Assembly: GCF_024320785.1 (NCBI RefSeq)
Contig: NZ_JANDBC010000001.1
Span: 1,184,001 to 1,248,000, forward strand
DNA from: Gracilimonas sediminicola
Lineage (GTDB): Bacteria; Bacteroidota; Rhodothermia; Balneolales; Balneolaceae
Length of the DNA: 64,000 nucleotides
Direction of reading: 5' to 3'
The position numbers and the translations under genes were made by a program. This document shows, piece after piece, positions 15,927-25,147 of this stretch. The notes beneath the pieces are model-generated. The model saw only the letters and a list, made by a program, of their open reading frames with translations. It had not been told where the DNA came from and made no database searches. Within the stretch, counting starts at the first letter, position 1, and each line of letters opens with the position of its first letter.

Positions 15927-18692
15927 ATGCTGGTCATGAAAAAGTTTCAAAAACTTTTCCAACTTAATGCTGTAAATATTGCCTTCATTTATCTGGTGAC
16001 AGGTATATTGTGGATTCTTTTCTCAGACCAGTTGCTAGCCTTCATTATTACCGATATTGAGGAAATGGCGCGTTATAGCACCTTTAAAGGCATACTATAC
16101 GTAATTGTTACAGCTATTTTACTCTATCTTCTTGTTGATTTTAGCAACAAACGCATCAAATCTGCTACAAAAAGTGTGGATGAAGCTTTGGATTCAGTGA
16201 AAATCGCAACCTGGAGTATCAACCTTGAAACGAACAGAAATATTACCTCCAGATACCACTACAAACTATTTGGACTTAAAGAGAGACCAAAGAAATGGAA
16301 CGTTCAGGATTTCTACGACTCCATCCATCCTGATGACAAAGATCGTGTAGAACAGGCTTTTATTGAAGCGATTGAAACTAAAACCCCTTACAAAGCAGAG
16401 TACCGTATCATTTGGCCGGACGGTACGGTGCGGTGGATGAAAAGCATGGGTAATGTTCAGGAAAATGATCAGGGAGAAACAACCTCGATATCCGGCATTA
16501 TACAGGACATTACGGAACAGGTGGACCTTGAAGAAAAAAATAAGCGCAGACAAGAGCTGTTTGAGCGTATTTTCGAACAAATTCCGGTGATGATAGATAT
16601 TTACGATCCGGAGGTGAATCAAATCAGGGTAAATAAAGCTTTTGAGGAAACCCTGGGATGGACTAATGAAGAAATCAGTGAAATTGACTTGCTGGCGGCC
16701 TGCTATCCTGATCCTGAATTAAAGAAAAAGGCCCTCAAGGTGATGGCTGAAGCAGACGGTGAATGGCATACTTTTGAGGTGCTTGATAAAGCCGGGAATA
16801 CCCGCATCCAGGAATGGTCAAATATTAAACTCTCGGATGATACCACCATTGGAATCGGGCTGGATGTGACGGATATCAAACAAAAAGAACAAAAATTAGA
16901 GTTGGTCAACCGGCGGTTCAGAAGAGCAGAAAAAATTGGTAAGATTGGGCACATCGAACGGGATTTAAAAACCGGAGAAATCACTATATCTCAAAACGTA
17001 TATAATTTAGCCGGTTTAGAGAAGAGCAGTGAACCTCTGGATTTTGAAGGAATTTTAAACCTCATCCACCCAGAAGATTTTGATCGATTTTTAGAAGTTC
17101 GTGAGGAAGCCAATATAAAAGGGCACTTAAATGATGTTTTTAGAATTGTTAAGCACGGTACTAATCAAACCATCTACATTCATTTGGTAAGTGAGATCTA
17201 CTTCGACTCGGATGGAAACCCTGATTTTGTTGCTTCGGTTGTACAGGACGTTACCCAGGTTAAGGAGTACGAAAGGTATATTGAAGAGCAGAAAGAACTT
17301 TTTGAGAATACGATTGAAAACCTGCCTATTGGAGTAGCCGTAAATCACATCGATTCCGGGAAGGTTTCTTTAATGAACCAAAGGTTCTCCAAAATCTATG
17401 GCTGGCCCAAAAACGTCATCACCGATTTAGATACTTTTTTTGAGAAAGCCTATCAGGATGAAGAATACCGCAACCGCATAAAAGAAATGGTGCTGGAGGA
17501 CATTGGCTCCAAAAAACCTGAGCGGATGCAATGGAAAGGAATCAAAATTACAACTCAGACTGGGGAGGAACGAATCATCAACGCTAAAAACATCCCGGTT
17601 TATGATCAAAACCTGATGATTTCTACGGTGGTGGATGTAACAGCACAAGTGGAAGCAGAGAAGAGGTTGGCAGAATCTGAACACAATTACCGGCTGCTTT
17701 TTCAGAAAAGCCCCCAGCCCATGTTAATTTTTAATCCGGACGACCTATCCATCATTGAGGTGAATGAATCTGCTGTGCGGCATTACGGTTATTCACGGGA
17801 AGAATTTTATACCAAAACGATATTAGATATCCGTCCTGATGAGGATAAAGAAGAAGCAAAGCAGGTTATTAAGAACGACCGCGAGACCACTATGTCTGAG
17901 CCTTTTGAATCCCGGCATATCAAAAAGAATGGTGAAATCATCAATGTGCGTGTTACCGGTTCATCAATTACCTATTTCGGTAAAAACTACCGCCTGGTGC
18001 TGGTGAATGATATCACCGAGCAGAAGCAAGCGGAGGAGATGGTGCTGGCCTCACTTGTAGAAGGCGAAAATAAAGAGCGGGCTCGTATTGCTCAGGAACT
18101 TCATGACGGACTTGGCCAATACCTTGCAGCGGCCAATATGAACCTGGATTCCGTGCAAGGTCAAATTTCTAAACTGGATGAACGCAAACAGGATCAGTTT
18201 AATAAAGGGTTGAATTTACTGAAGCATGCGGTTTCAGAAACGGCCCAGATTTCCCGCAACCTGATGCCTCGTGTAGTTGATGATTACGGGCTGGCTTTAG
18301 CCATCGAGGCCCTCGTTGATAATTACAGTACCACCAACGATTTGGACATCAGCTACTACCAAAACATCAGGGATCTCGAATTGCCCAGAGAAGTACAATT
18401 TAATCTCTATCGCATTGCACAGGAGGCACTTTCTAATGCGGTAAAATACTCTAAGGCTTCACAGATTAATGTTCAGCTCATTAAAGATGAGCTTGATTTG
18501 ATCCTTACGATTGATGATAATGGCATTGGCTTTGATACATCTGATCCGGACTTTACACCGGGATTGGGGTTACAAACTATTAAAACGAGAACAGGGGCGC
18601 TTGGCGGCCACTTTGAATTCGATTCAAAACCCGGCAAGGGGACATTAATCAGCGCAATCGTTCCTATCAACAAACATACAAATGCCCAATAA
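15927..18692 (+). CDS. Membrane PAS-array sensor histidine kinase, NarL type (HisKA_3)
   Basis: Sensor kinase of 921 residues. Two membrane helices (about 14-36 and 55-75) are followed by five PAS domains (about 95-215, 220-335, 340-455, 460-580, 590-710), some with PAC motifs, and a HisKA_3 domain with H726 (IAQELHDGLGQ) and a HATPase_c (ALSNAVKYS, DDNGIGF, GLGLQTI). The frame is open from 15792, but the ATG there lies inside a terminator hairpin and the first 45 residues are not protein-like; ATG 15927 (AAGGGG 3 bases before) or ATG 15936 directly before the membrane segment is more likely. Its stop touches the ATG of a LuxR-type regulator, clearly the cognate partner. Signal unknown. Confidence 0.92.
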   Translation: MLVMKKFQKLFQLNAVNIAFIYLVTGILWILFSDQLLAFIITDIEEMARYSTFKGILYVIVTAILLYLLVDFSNKRIKSATKSVDEALDSVKIATWSINLETNRNITSRYHYKLFGLKERPKKWNVQDFYDSIHPDDKDRVEQAFIEAIETKTPYKAEYRIIWPDGTVRWMKSMGNVQENDQGETTSISGIIQDITEQVDLEEKNKRRQELFERIFEQIPVMIDIYDPEVNQIRVNKAFEETLGWTNEEISEIDLLAACYPDPELKKKALKVMAEADGEWHTFEVLDKAGNTRIQEWSNIKLSDDTTIGIGLDVTDIKQKEQKLELVNRRFRRAEKIGKIGHIERDLKTGEITISQNVYNLAGLEKSSEPLDFEGILNLIHPEDFDRFLEVREEANIKGHLNDVFRIVKHGTNQTIYIHLVSEIYFDSDGNPDFVASVVQDVTQVKEYERYIEEQKELFENTIENLPIGVAVNHIDSGKVSLMNQRFSKIYGWPKNVITDLDTFFEKAYQDEEYRNRIKEMVLEDIGSKKPERMQWKGIKITTQTGEERIINAKNIPVYDQNLMISTVVDVTAQVEAEKRLAESEHNYRLLFQKSPQPMLIFNPDDLSIIEVNESAVRHYGYSREEFYTKTILDIRPDEDKEEAKQVIKNDRETTMSEPFESRHIKKNGEIINVRVTGSSITYFGKNYRLVLVNDITEQKQAEEMVLASLVEGENKERARIAQELHDGLGQYLAAANMNLDSVQGQISKLDERKQDQFNKGLNLLKHAVSETAQISRNLMPRVVDDYGLALAIEALVDNYSTTNDLDISYYQNIRDLELPREVQFNLYRIAQEALSNAVKYSKASQINVQLIKDELDLILTIDDNGIGFDTSDPDFTPGLGLQTIKTRTGALGGHFEFDSKPGKGTLISAIVPINKHTNAQ

Positions 18693-19358
18693 ATGGCTAA
18701 CATTAAGATTGCAATAGTCGATGACCATCAGATTGTAAGGGATGGTATAAAAATACTGATAGAAGACGAGCCCGGCTTTGAAATCTCTTTTGAAGCTGAA
18801 AACGGGGAACAGGCAACCAACCTTTCTCTGGAACACAAGCCGGACCTGATTGTTATGGATATCACCATGCCCAAAATGAATGGCATTGAAGCGACCGAGC
18901 AGATCAAGAAAGAACAGCCGGATGTTAAAGTACTGGCTTTAACTATGCTGAGTGAAGATCAGCACATTAAGAAAATGATTAAGGCCGGAGCTTCCGGGTA
19001 TATCCTGAAGAGTTCCGGTAAAGAGGAGCTCATCAAAGCCATTAATACCATTATGGACGGCAAACATTACTTCAGTGATGACGCCACCCAGGCTATCCTT
19101 CAGGAACTGGTTCAACCTACGGTCTCCAAAAACCGGGAACCTGATGAGATTAATATTACCGAAAGGGAGCTGGAGGTCTTAAAGCTGATCGTTAACGAAT
19201 TTACCAACCAGGAAATCGCCGACCAGCTGTATGTGAGCGTGCGTACCGTGGATGCTCACCGCCGAAATCTGCTACAGAAAACCGGGGCAAAAAATACGGC
19301 CGGACTTGTGAAATACGCTATAAAAAACAAGCTTTTCGATAACAACAATAACGGATGA
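18693..19358 (+). CDS. NarL/LuxR-family response regulator
   Basis: DNA-binding response regulator of 221 residues. The receiver (1-120) has D10-D11, phosphoacceptor D56 (IVMDITMP), T83-region LALTMLS and the K of GYILKSS. The C-terminal LuxR helix-turn-helix (about 150-215) has ITERELEVLKL, TNQEIADQLYVSVRTVDAHRRN. The start codon follows the kinase stop directly, so the two form one operon. It is expected to be phosphorylated by that kinase and to bind as a dimer to a two-fold symmetric site. One such dyad built of AACACC/GGTGTT half-sites lies 74-105 bases downstream, before the next gene, and may be a target. Confidence 0.96.
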   Translation: MANIKIAIVDDHQIVRDGIKILIEDEPGFEISFEAENGEQATNLSLEHKPDLIVMDITMPKMNGIEATEQIKKEQPDVKVLALTMLSEDQHIKKMIKAGASGYILKSSGKEELIKAINTIMDGKHYFSDDATQAILQELVQPTVSKNREPDEINITERELEVLKLIVNEFTNQEIADQLYVSVRTVDAHRRNLLQKTGAKNTAGLVKYAIKNKLFDNNNNG

Positions 19359-19432
19359 ACGCCGGCTTAACTTTTACCCCCACCCCTTCTTTTTGAATAT
19401 CATTCGCATGTCTCTTTTATTGCTTAGGTAAA

Positions 19433-19463
19433 AACACCTATAGTGAATATAGGTGTTAACACC
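19433..19463. promoter_or_regulatory. Triple half-site dyad AACACC/GGTGTT
   Basis: A perfect 10-bp inverted repeat (AACACCTATA / TATAGGTGTT, 5-base spacer, 19433-19457) overlaps a perfect 12-base palindrome GGTGTTAACACC (19452-19463), giving three hexamer half-sites. It lies between a LuxR-type regulator gene and the orphan receiver-like gene. It could be an operator or, with the following T-run (19466-19471), a weak terminator. Confidence 0.45.
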
Positions 19464-19530
19464 GATTTTTTAAGCCGTTTTATAGAGTACTTTAGCATTA
19501 GTTAAGTAAAATATATCATCCACTTACACT

Positions 19531-19929
19531 GTGCTGCAAGTAACCTTCATAGCCAAAATCAATCAAACCAACGATATTGTATCTGAAATTTTACGATCAT
19601 CGTTAGACGCTTCTGTTGATTTTATTTCTCCGGAAACTGACTATTCGGATCAGTTGCCTCTGCTTATCAAAAAGCACAGCGTTATTATTTACGACCTCAA
19701 TACTTCTCATGGCTGTGGTAATGCCCCGGATAATATTAAGGACATAAAAACCGGCTCACCCGATATTCCCATTTTAGTATTGGACCATCATGACGATAAG
19801 AAGTTTGTTCAACCTTTAATGGATGCAGGAGCATCCGGGGTTATCTCTCATACCCCAACCGAACCTAAACTCGTGGAAGCTGTAAATGAGCTTCTAAACG
19901 GGAATACATTTTTTGAATATCCTGAATAA
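19531..19929 (+). CDS. Receiver-like protein lacking key residues
   Basis: Protein of 132 residues resembling the receiver of NarL-type regulators without the DNA-binding domain (VIIYDLNT, MDAGASGVISHT, LVEAVNELLNG). The presumed phosphoacceptor D55 is kept, but the N-terminal acidic pair is missing, the conserved Thr after strand 4 is replaced (LVLDHH) and the conserved Lys of GYILKSS is His107. It is therefore probably a pseudo-receiver that works by binding or is phosphorylated unusually. The start is GTG, the only initiator in frame after an upstream stop, with no clear RBS. It stands alone, 172 bases after the LuxR regulator and 189 before a PAS kinase. Confidence 0.65.
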   Translation: MLQVTFIAKINQTNDIVSEILRSSLDASVDFISPETDYSDQLPLLIKKHSVIIYDLNTSHGCGNAPDNIKDIKTGSPDIPILVLDHHDDKKFVQPLMDAGASGVISHTPTEPKLVEAVNELLNGNTFFEYPE

Positions 19930-20118
19930 TTATTCTGCTGCTACCCTCCTGTTCAGTTAATGCACAGTAGGTCTTTTAGCCTAATTTCAAAATTAGGTCT
20001 TTCACGTCATTCAAAAAGTGTAAAAGTTGGATAGTTTATTTCTCAGATAAAACAAACCAGAAGCGTGCAAACTACCTGGCAAATCAATGAGAGATAAAGA
20101 GAAACTTGTTAGCAATTT

Positions 20119-23100
20119 ATGAGCACTGATCATATACATACAATAGTAGAACTGGACCGCTTAAGCGCGGCCATTCTCAATTCATTGAATGCCCATATTG
20201 CTTTAATCAATAGCGAAGGCATTATCACAGCATTCAACACCCAATGGAAGATTTACCGGGAAGAATGCGAAGAGAACTGGAGCCATCCCGGGTTGAATGA
20301 GAATATACTTTCGGTGCTTCAGCACCCCCTTGCTGCAGGTAACGAGTCTGCCCTTCGGCTTTTACTTGGCATCAAAGATGTGCTATGCGAAGAAAGAGAA
20401 AGTTTTACGATGAAATACCAGGTTTCGCAAGAGGCTTCCCAAAAAACCTTTTCTGTTACCGTAAACCCCCTGGGAACCGACGAGGGTGCCATCCTGATTT
20501 ACGAGGATATCAGCGCTCAAATTCAAAGCCAAACCTACCTGAAGGAAACCCGGGAGAAGTTTGAGAAACACTTCCAAAACAGCCTCTATGGAATTTTGGT
20601 TGCCGATGAATCCAATACGGTGATCGAAGCCAACAACATTGCATGTAAATTACTGGAAGTAAGTGAGAACAACCTGATTTTCACAGACATCAGCAATTAT
20701 CTGAATGTGAACATGAGCGTTGCCGACATTCAGAAAAGAATTAACCGGAAAGGCAATTATATAGGAGACTATGAAATCAAGACAGCAAAAGGCAACGTTA
20801 TTCCTATTGAGCTGTCCGTCACGTTATTCCGAAATGAGAGCGGAAAACCGGTAACAAGCTGGGCGTTCAAAGATATTTCCCAAAAGCGAAATACCCAGCA
20901 GGCGCTTAAAACATCTGAGCTACTGTACAAGCTGCAGTTTAATAATACCCTGGAAGGAACAATCATAGGTAAGCCGGACGGCCTCATTCTGGAGGTTAAC
21001 CCGGCTGCCTGTGATATGCTGGGGTATGAACCCGGCGAGCTGGAAGGAAATTACCGGGACATTATTTTTGATATGGATAATCCTGTTAATATTCAGGCTG
21101 TTGCAAACCGCAGAGAGAACGGCTCTTTTACAGGCGAGGTTGAATTCACCCATAAAGATGGCCACAAGATTCCGGTAGAAGTAAGCTCTGTTATATTTGA
21201 GGCTGAAGACGGAGAAGAGAAGACCATTATCAACATCAAGGATATTTCTTCCCGTATAGCCATCCAAAAGCAATTGCTGGATGAGAAAGAGTTTACCGAA
21301 TCTGCCATCTCCAGCCTGCCTACGGCATTCTTTGTGTTTAACCTTAAGGGTGAATTAATCCGGTGGAATAATATGCTGGAGCAGGATCTGGGATATACAA
21401 ACGAGGAAATTGCCAGCACAAATGTAATGAAACTGGTACACCCCGACGACCGATCTTTGCTTTTTAATATTCTTGAAGACAAGCTCGTAGGCAAAAAAAT
21501 CAGCGTGGAAGCCCGTTGTATTACTAAAGATGGCGAGGCCGTACATTATTTGCTGAGAGGAACCAGCTTTGAGCAGAATGGCGAACGTTTTATTGTTGGA
21601 GGAGGCCTGAACCGCAACAACATCATCGAAATTGAAAATGAGAGACAGCAGGTAAAGAAAGAGCTCCAGCGAACCAGGCATTTTAATGATCTTGCCGTTG
21701 ATGGGGCAAACCTTGGACTCTGGGAGGTTGACCTTGACTCTGACAACGCCTACTACAACGAACGATGGTACACCATGTTGGGCTACGATAAGGATGACGT
21801 TGAATTTACTAAATCCTTCTTTTACTCTCTTGTGCATCACGAAGACCGGCATATTCCCGATACCGAGCTATCAAGATATATTGAGTCGGGTGACAGCTAT
21901 GAAGCTGAGTTCCGTCTAAAAACAACGGATGGTTCCTACCGTTGGATTTTAGCTATTGGAAAGTTTGTTGACTGGAATGAATATGGAGAGCCTACCAAAC
22001 TGGCCGGTTCTCATATGGATATTACCGAACGAAAATTGGTAGAAGTTGAAAGTAAGAGAAACCAGAAGCTGCTGAATCAATTATTCTTCAATTCCCCTAT
22101 TGGGATAGTGTTGGTAGATGCTGATGGAAACGTCCAAAATATCAACCAGAGCTTCAGCAAAATCTTTGGGTACTCCGATTCGGAAATCATTGGGAAGAAC
22201 CTCGACCAGACTATTGTACCTCAAGCAATGGACGAGCAGGGAGAAACTCTTTCCCGGCTAAGCTTTACCGGAGACAGCTTCCAGACGGAAACTATTCGAA
22301 TCAGTAAAGATGGTAAAGAAGTACCTGTTCTTGTAGGGGGCGTACCGGTAGAACTGGATGGGGATGTGATTGCCATTTATGGAATGTATGTGGACATCAC
22401 CGAACGCAAAGCACTTGAGAACCAGATTGTGGAGCTGCTGGAAACCGAGCAAAAAGCCCGTGCCCAAATGCAGGACATGTTTGAGGAATCACCTTCTGCC
22501 ATCGCTATGCTGGAAGGGAAGGATCATATCTACAACTTTGTAAACCAAAAGTACAAAGAGTTGGTCGGGAAGCAAGATCTGGTAGGTTTATCAGTAAAAG
22601 AAGCCCTTCCTGAGATGGATGAACAAGGCTTCACGGATCTGCTGGATACATGTTATAATGAGGATAAATCGCTCTACTTTAACGAGAAGGAAGTGTACTT
22701 CAACAATGGAAAAAATGGGGCTTCAAAAAGTCACTTCCTGAACTTTGTGTACAAGCCTATACACAATGAAGATGGTGAAGTGTATGGCATTTTTGTAGAA
22801 GCCATTGACGTGACTGAGCAAGTGCAAGCCCGAAATATTATTGAAGAATCACTGGTTGAGAAAGAAACACTGCTTGGGGAAGTGCACCACAGGGTTAAAA
22901 ATAACCTGGCCATTATTTCAGGTCTGTTAGAGCTGGAGATTCTGGATAATAACGACCAGAAAATTTCCAAGCACCTGCATTCCACCCAATCCAGAATTAC
23001 AACCATCGCCAAAATTCATGAGCTGCTGTATCAGAATGAAAGCCTGACCCATGTAAGTTTCAGAAGATTTATAGAAACGGTTGTTAAAGATGGTGCTGAG

Positions 23101-23499
23101 GTGACAGACAACAATGCCTATAAACTGATCACCAGCTTTGAGTTAGATGAAGTTGAGCTAAATGTGAACCAGGCCATTCCTGCCGGTATGCTGCTTAACG
23201 AGGTGCTTGATTACTTAGATCAAATCAGATGCAATTCGGGCATCCAAAACAGCCAACTTGCCCTGAGAATGAAGGGTTCGGACGAGTGTGTAAAAATTGA
23301 CTTGATTGACCCATCCGGTCAATTACTTCCTGCGTATGGATTAGACCACCCAAACACTAATCTTCGCAAAGAGCTCATAGATGTTTTATCGAGTCAAATC
23401 AATGGCTCCATCATATTAGAAAACGAAACTGAAAGCATCTTATCGATTCATTTTGCTAAGAGAGAATTAAGAGGCCCTCACAGCGCCTTAAAAAATTAG
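20119..23499 (+). CDS. Seven-PAS sensor protein with HisKA_2 domain and degenerate ATPase
   Basis: Soluble protein of 1126 residues. About seven PAS domains fill residues 12-905, several with clear PAC tails. A HisKA_2 (HWE-like) dimerisation domain follows (about 915-990) with H924 in EVHHRVKNNLAIISG. The C-terminal region lines up with HATPase_c, but only the first Asn of the N-box is recognisable (PAGMLLNEVLDYL), the G1 motif DxGxG is replaced by DPSGQLLP, and no G2 GLGL motif is visible. It probably cannot bind ATP normally. It may receive phosphate from the GAF kinase that starts 14 bases downstream, or act as a sensory adaptor. A dyad CCTAATTT/AAATTAGG at about 19980-19996 lies in its upstream region. 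Confidence 0.9.
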   Translation: MSTDHIHTIVELDRLSAAILNSLNAHIALINSEGIITAFNTQWKIYREECEENWSHPGLNENILSVLQHPLAAGNESALRLLLGIKDVLCEERESFTMKYQVSQEASQKTFSVTVNPLGTDEGAILIYEDISAQIQSQTYLKETREKFEKHFQNSLYGILVADESNTVIEANNIACKLLEVSENNLIFTDISNYLNVNMSVADIQKRINRKGNYIGDYEIKTAKGNVIPIELSVTLFRNESGKPVTSWAFKDISQKRNTQQALKTSELLYKLQFNNTLEGTIIGKPDGLILEVNPAACDMLGYEPGELEGNYRDIIFDMDNPVNIQAVANRRENGSFTGEVEFTHKDGHKIPVEVSSVIFEAEDGEEKTIINIKDISSRIAIQKQLLDEKEFTESAISSLPTAFFVFNLKGELIRWNNMLEQDLGYTNEEIASTNVMKLVHPDDRSLLFNILEDKLVGKKISVEARCITKDGEAVHYLLRGTSFEQNGERFIVGGGLNRNNIIEIENERQQVKKELQRTRHFNDLAVDGANLGLWEVDLDSDNAYYNERWYTMLGYDKDDVEFTKSFFYSLVHHEDRHIPDTELSRYIESGDSYEAEFRLKTTDGSYRWILAIGKFVDWNEYGEPTKLAGSHMDITERKLVEVESKRNQKLLNQLFFNSPIGIVLVDADGNVQNINQSFSKIFGYSDSEIIGKNLDQTIVPQAMDEQGETLSRLSFTGDSFQTETIRISKDGKEVPVLVGGVPVELDGDVIAIYGMYVDITERKALENQIVELLETEQKARAQMQDMFEESPSAIAMLEGKDHIYNFVNQKYKELVGKQDLVGLSVKEALPEMDEQGFTDLLDTCYNEDKSLYFNEKEVYFNNGKNGASKSHFLNFVYKPIHNEDGEVYGIFVEAIDVTEQVQARNIIEESLVEKETLLGEVHHRVKNNLAIISGLLELEILDNNDQKISKHLHSTQSRITTIAKIHELLYQNESLTHVSFRRFIETVVKDGAEVTDNNAYKLITSFELDEVELNVNQAIPAGMLLNEVLDYLDQIRCNSGIQNSQLALRMKGSDECVKIDLIDPSGQLLPAYGLDHPNTNLRKELIDVLSSQINGSIILENETESILSIHFAKRELRGPHSALKN

Positions 23500-23513
23500 A
23501 CGAGCTTATTACA

Positions 23514-24746
23514 ATGCCTGAATTACCCCAAGATCAAAATACTGCTGAAATTCCGATTCCGGATAATGAGTCTGAGAGGCAGCAAGCCGTAGAAAGGTAT
23601 AATATTCTGGACACGCTCCCGGAAGAGGAATTCGATTCTCTTGTGGAGCTTGCAGCCATTGTAACGGAAAGCTCTATGTCTCAGATGAATATTCTGGATC
23701 ATAACCGGCAGTGGACCAAAGCAGCTCACGGACTCGAGTCTGGCACAAATTGTGACCGCTCTGAAGCCGTATGCGCACACACCATTCTTGCTGATGGCAG
23801 CATGGAAATCACTGACCTCTCTAAGGATGACCGCTTTAAAGATGCCTCTTTTGTTGAACATGATCCTCATCACAGATTTTACAGCGGATACCCGTTAAAA
23901 ACAAAAGATGGCTTTAATATTGGGGCGCTTTGTGTGCTCGACTCAGAACCAAAAGAATTGTCAGATACCCAAAGAAAAGCCTTAAGAACTATTGCCGGTG
24001 AAATTGTTTCACGGCTTGAAATCAGACGAACACAAAGAGAACTCGAAAGATTAAACCGGGAAAAAGATCATTTTCTTCGGGTGGTTAATCATGATATCAA
24101 AAGTCCGCTTAGCGGCATCGTCAGTTCTGCCCATTATCTGCAGAATGTTTGGGATGGAGATCGCGATGAATTGGAAAGTATGCTTTCCATGATTGAAATT
24201 AGTGGCAGAAAGCTGGTCACCTACACCAGTGAGTTAGTCTCCAACTCTCTGGAAGAAGGAGATTCCCGGTTGATAGTGGATGAAGTTCAGATTGATGAAC
24301 TCATCAAAGACCTGATTCTCATTTATACTCCACTCGCTAAAACCAAGCAAGTAGACATTACAACGAATTTCAATATTTCAGACTCATTTAAGCTCGATAA
24401 CGAAAAGTTTAAGCTGATTGTCAGCAACCTGATTTCTAATGCTTTGAAGTTTAGTTCAACCGGAGACACCATAACAGTAAAAGCTGAAATTGTAGATACC
24501 GAAGAAAACCGAATTCTTCATTGCTCTGTATCTGATACCGGCATTGGCATTCCGGAGCAATATATGGATGGGTTGTTTACCAAAAATGAGAAACACCGGC
24601 GCTCGGGTACGCAGGGAGAAATCAGCACCGGATTAGGCCTTCCGCTTGTAAAACAATTTGTAGAATTACATGATGGCGGAGTGAAAGTTGAAACCGAAGA
24701 GGGCGTTGGCTCTACTTTCTATATCACCATCCCTGAAAAACAATAA
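23514..24746 (+). CDS. GAF-domain sensor histidine kinase
   Basis: Soluble kinase of 410 residues. The N-terminal YNILDTLPEEEFD motif leads into a GAF domain (about 25-170) of the type common in bacterial kinases. HisKA at about 180-245 has H193 (VVNHDIKSPLSG), and HATPase_c has NLISNALKFSS, SDTGIGIPE and STGLGLPLVKQF, all intact. It begins 14 bases after the degenerate seven-PAS protein, so the pair is probably one operon in which this is the active kinase. No response regulator is adjacent; the nearest are the LuxR-type regulator and pseudo-receiver upstream. Ends at a strong terminator. Confidence 0.94.
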   Translation: MPELPQDQNTAEIPIPDNESERQQAVERYNILDTLPEEEFDSLVELAAIVTESSMSQMNILDHNRQWTKAAHGLESGTNCDRSEAVCAHTILADGSMEITDLSKDDRFKDASFVEHDPHHRFYSGYPLKTKDGFNIGALCVLDSEPKELSDTQRKALRTIAGEIVSRLEIRRTQRELERLNREKDHFLRVVNHDIKSPLSGIVSSAHYLQNVWDGDRDELESMLSMIEISGRKLVTYTSELVSNSLEEGDSRLIVDEVQIDELIKDLILIYTPLAKTKQVDITTNFNISDSFKLDNEKFKLIVSNLISNALKFSSTGDTITVKAEIVDTEENRILHCSVSDTGIGIPEQYMDGLFTKNEKHRRSGTQGEISTGLGLPLVKQFVELHDGGVKVETEEGVGSTFYITIPEKQ

Positions 24747-24783
24747 CTTTTTATTCATTTTCATTTGTACCCCGAAAAACCAG

Positions 24784-24818
24784 GGGCTGCGTTCCGGAAG
24801 GAAGGCAGCCCTTTTTTT
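24784..24818 (+). terminator. Terminator of the PAS/GAF kinase operon
   Basis: Seven-bp GC-rich stem GGGCTGC/GCAGCCC with a 14-base loop and seven T residues (24812-24818). Confidence 0.9.
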
Positions 24819-24982
24819 ATAAAAATATTCTTTCCTGCACTCCCTCCCCTATTGCTTAATGGCAAAAAAGGTGCGAATATAATGGTAATGTTCAGAGTGC
24901 TCATCTGCCTGAACATGGGTTAGGGATTTGCCAAAACGGGCAAAAGAACATAACCACAATCATTTGTTTGGAGGCCGAAATC

Positions 24983-25078
24983 ATGGCTAACAAAGAACAA
25001 AAACCTGCTCCTAAATCTGCCCCCAAAACAGCTGCCAAAAAGCAGGCTCCGCAAGCTAAAAAAGCAACCAAGAAGTAA
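24983..25078 (+). CDS. 31-residue Lys/Ala/Pro-rich basic small protein
   Basis: Short open frame with an excellent RBS (GGAGG at 24970-24974, 8 bases before ATG) and its own terminator at 25116-25147. The product is MANKEQKPAPKSAPKTAAKK followed by eleven similar residues (9 to 11 Lys overall, with Ala and Pro), resembling the tail of histone H1-like or HU-tail proteins, so nucleic-acid binding is possible but not shown. Upstream there is a TATAAT hexamer (24878-24883), a hairpin (GTTCAG/CTGAAC, 24890-24914) and a second small dyad (TTTGCC/GGCAAA), suggesting a structured leader of about 95 bases. It is a free-standing gene. Confidence 0.65.
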   Translation: MANKEQKPAPKSAPKTAAKKQAPQAKKATKK

Positions 25079-25115
25079 TTCTTGATAAGCTTTTTGAATT
25101 AACTGTAGATTTAAA

Positions 25116-25147
25116 AAAAGCCGCTTCTGATTTCAGGGGCGGCTTTT
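25116..25147. terminator. Bidirectional terminator
   Basis: Stem AAAAGCCGC/GCGGCTTTT with T-rich flanks on both strands. It serves the small basic protein gene on the plus strand and overlaps the stop codon of the sigma-factor gene on the minus strand. Confidence 0.88.
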
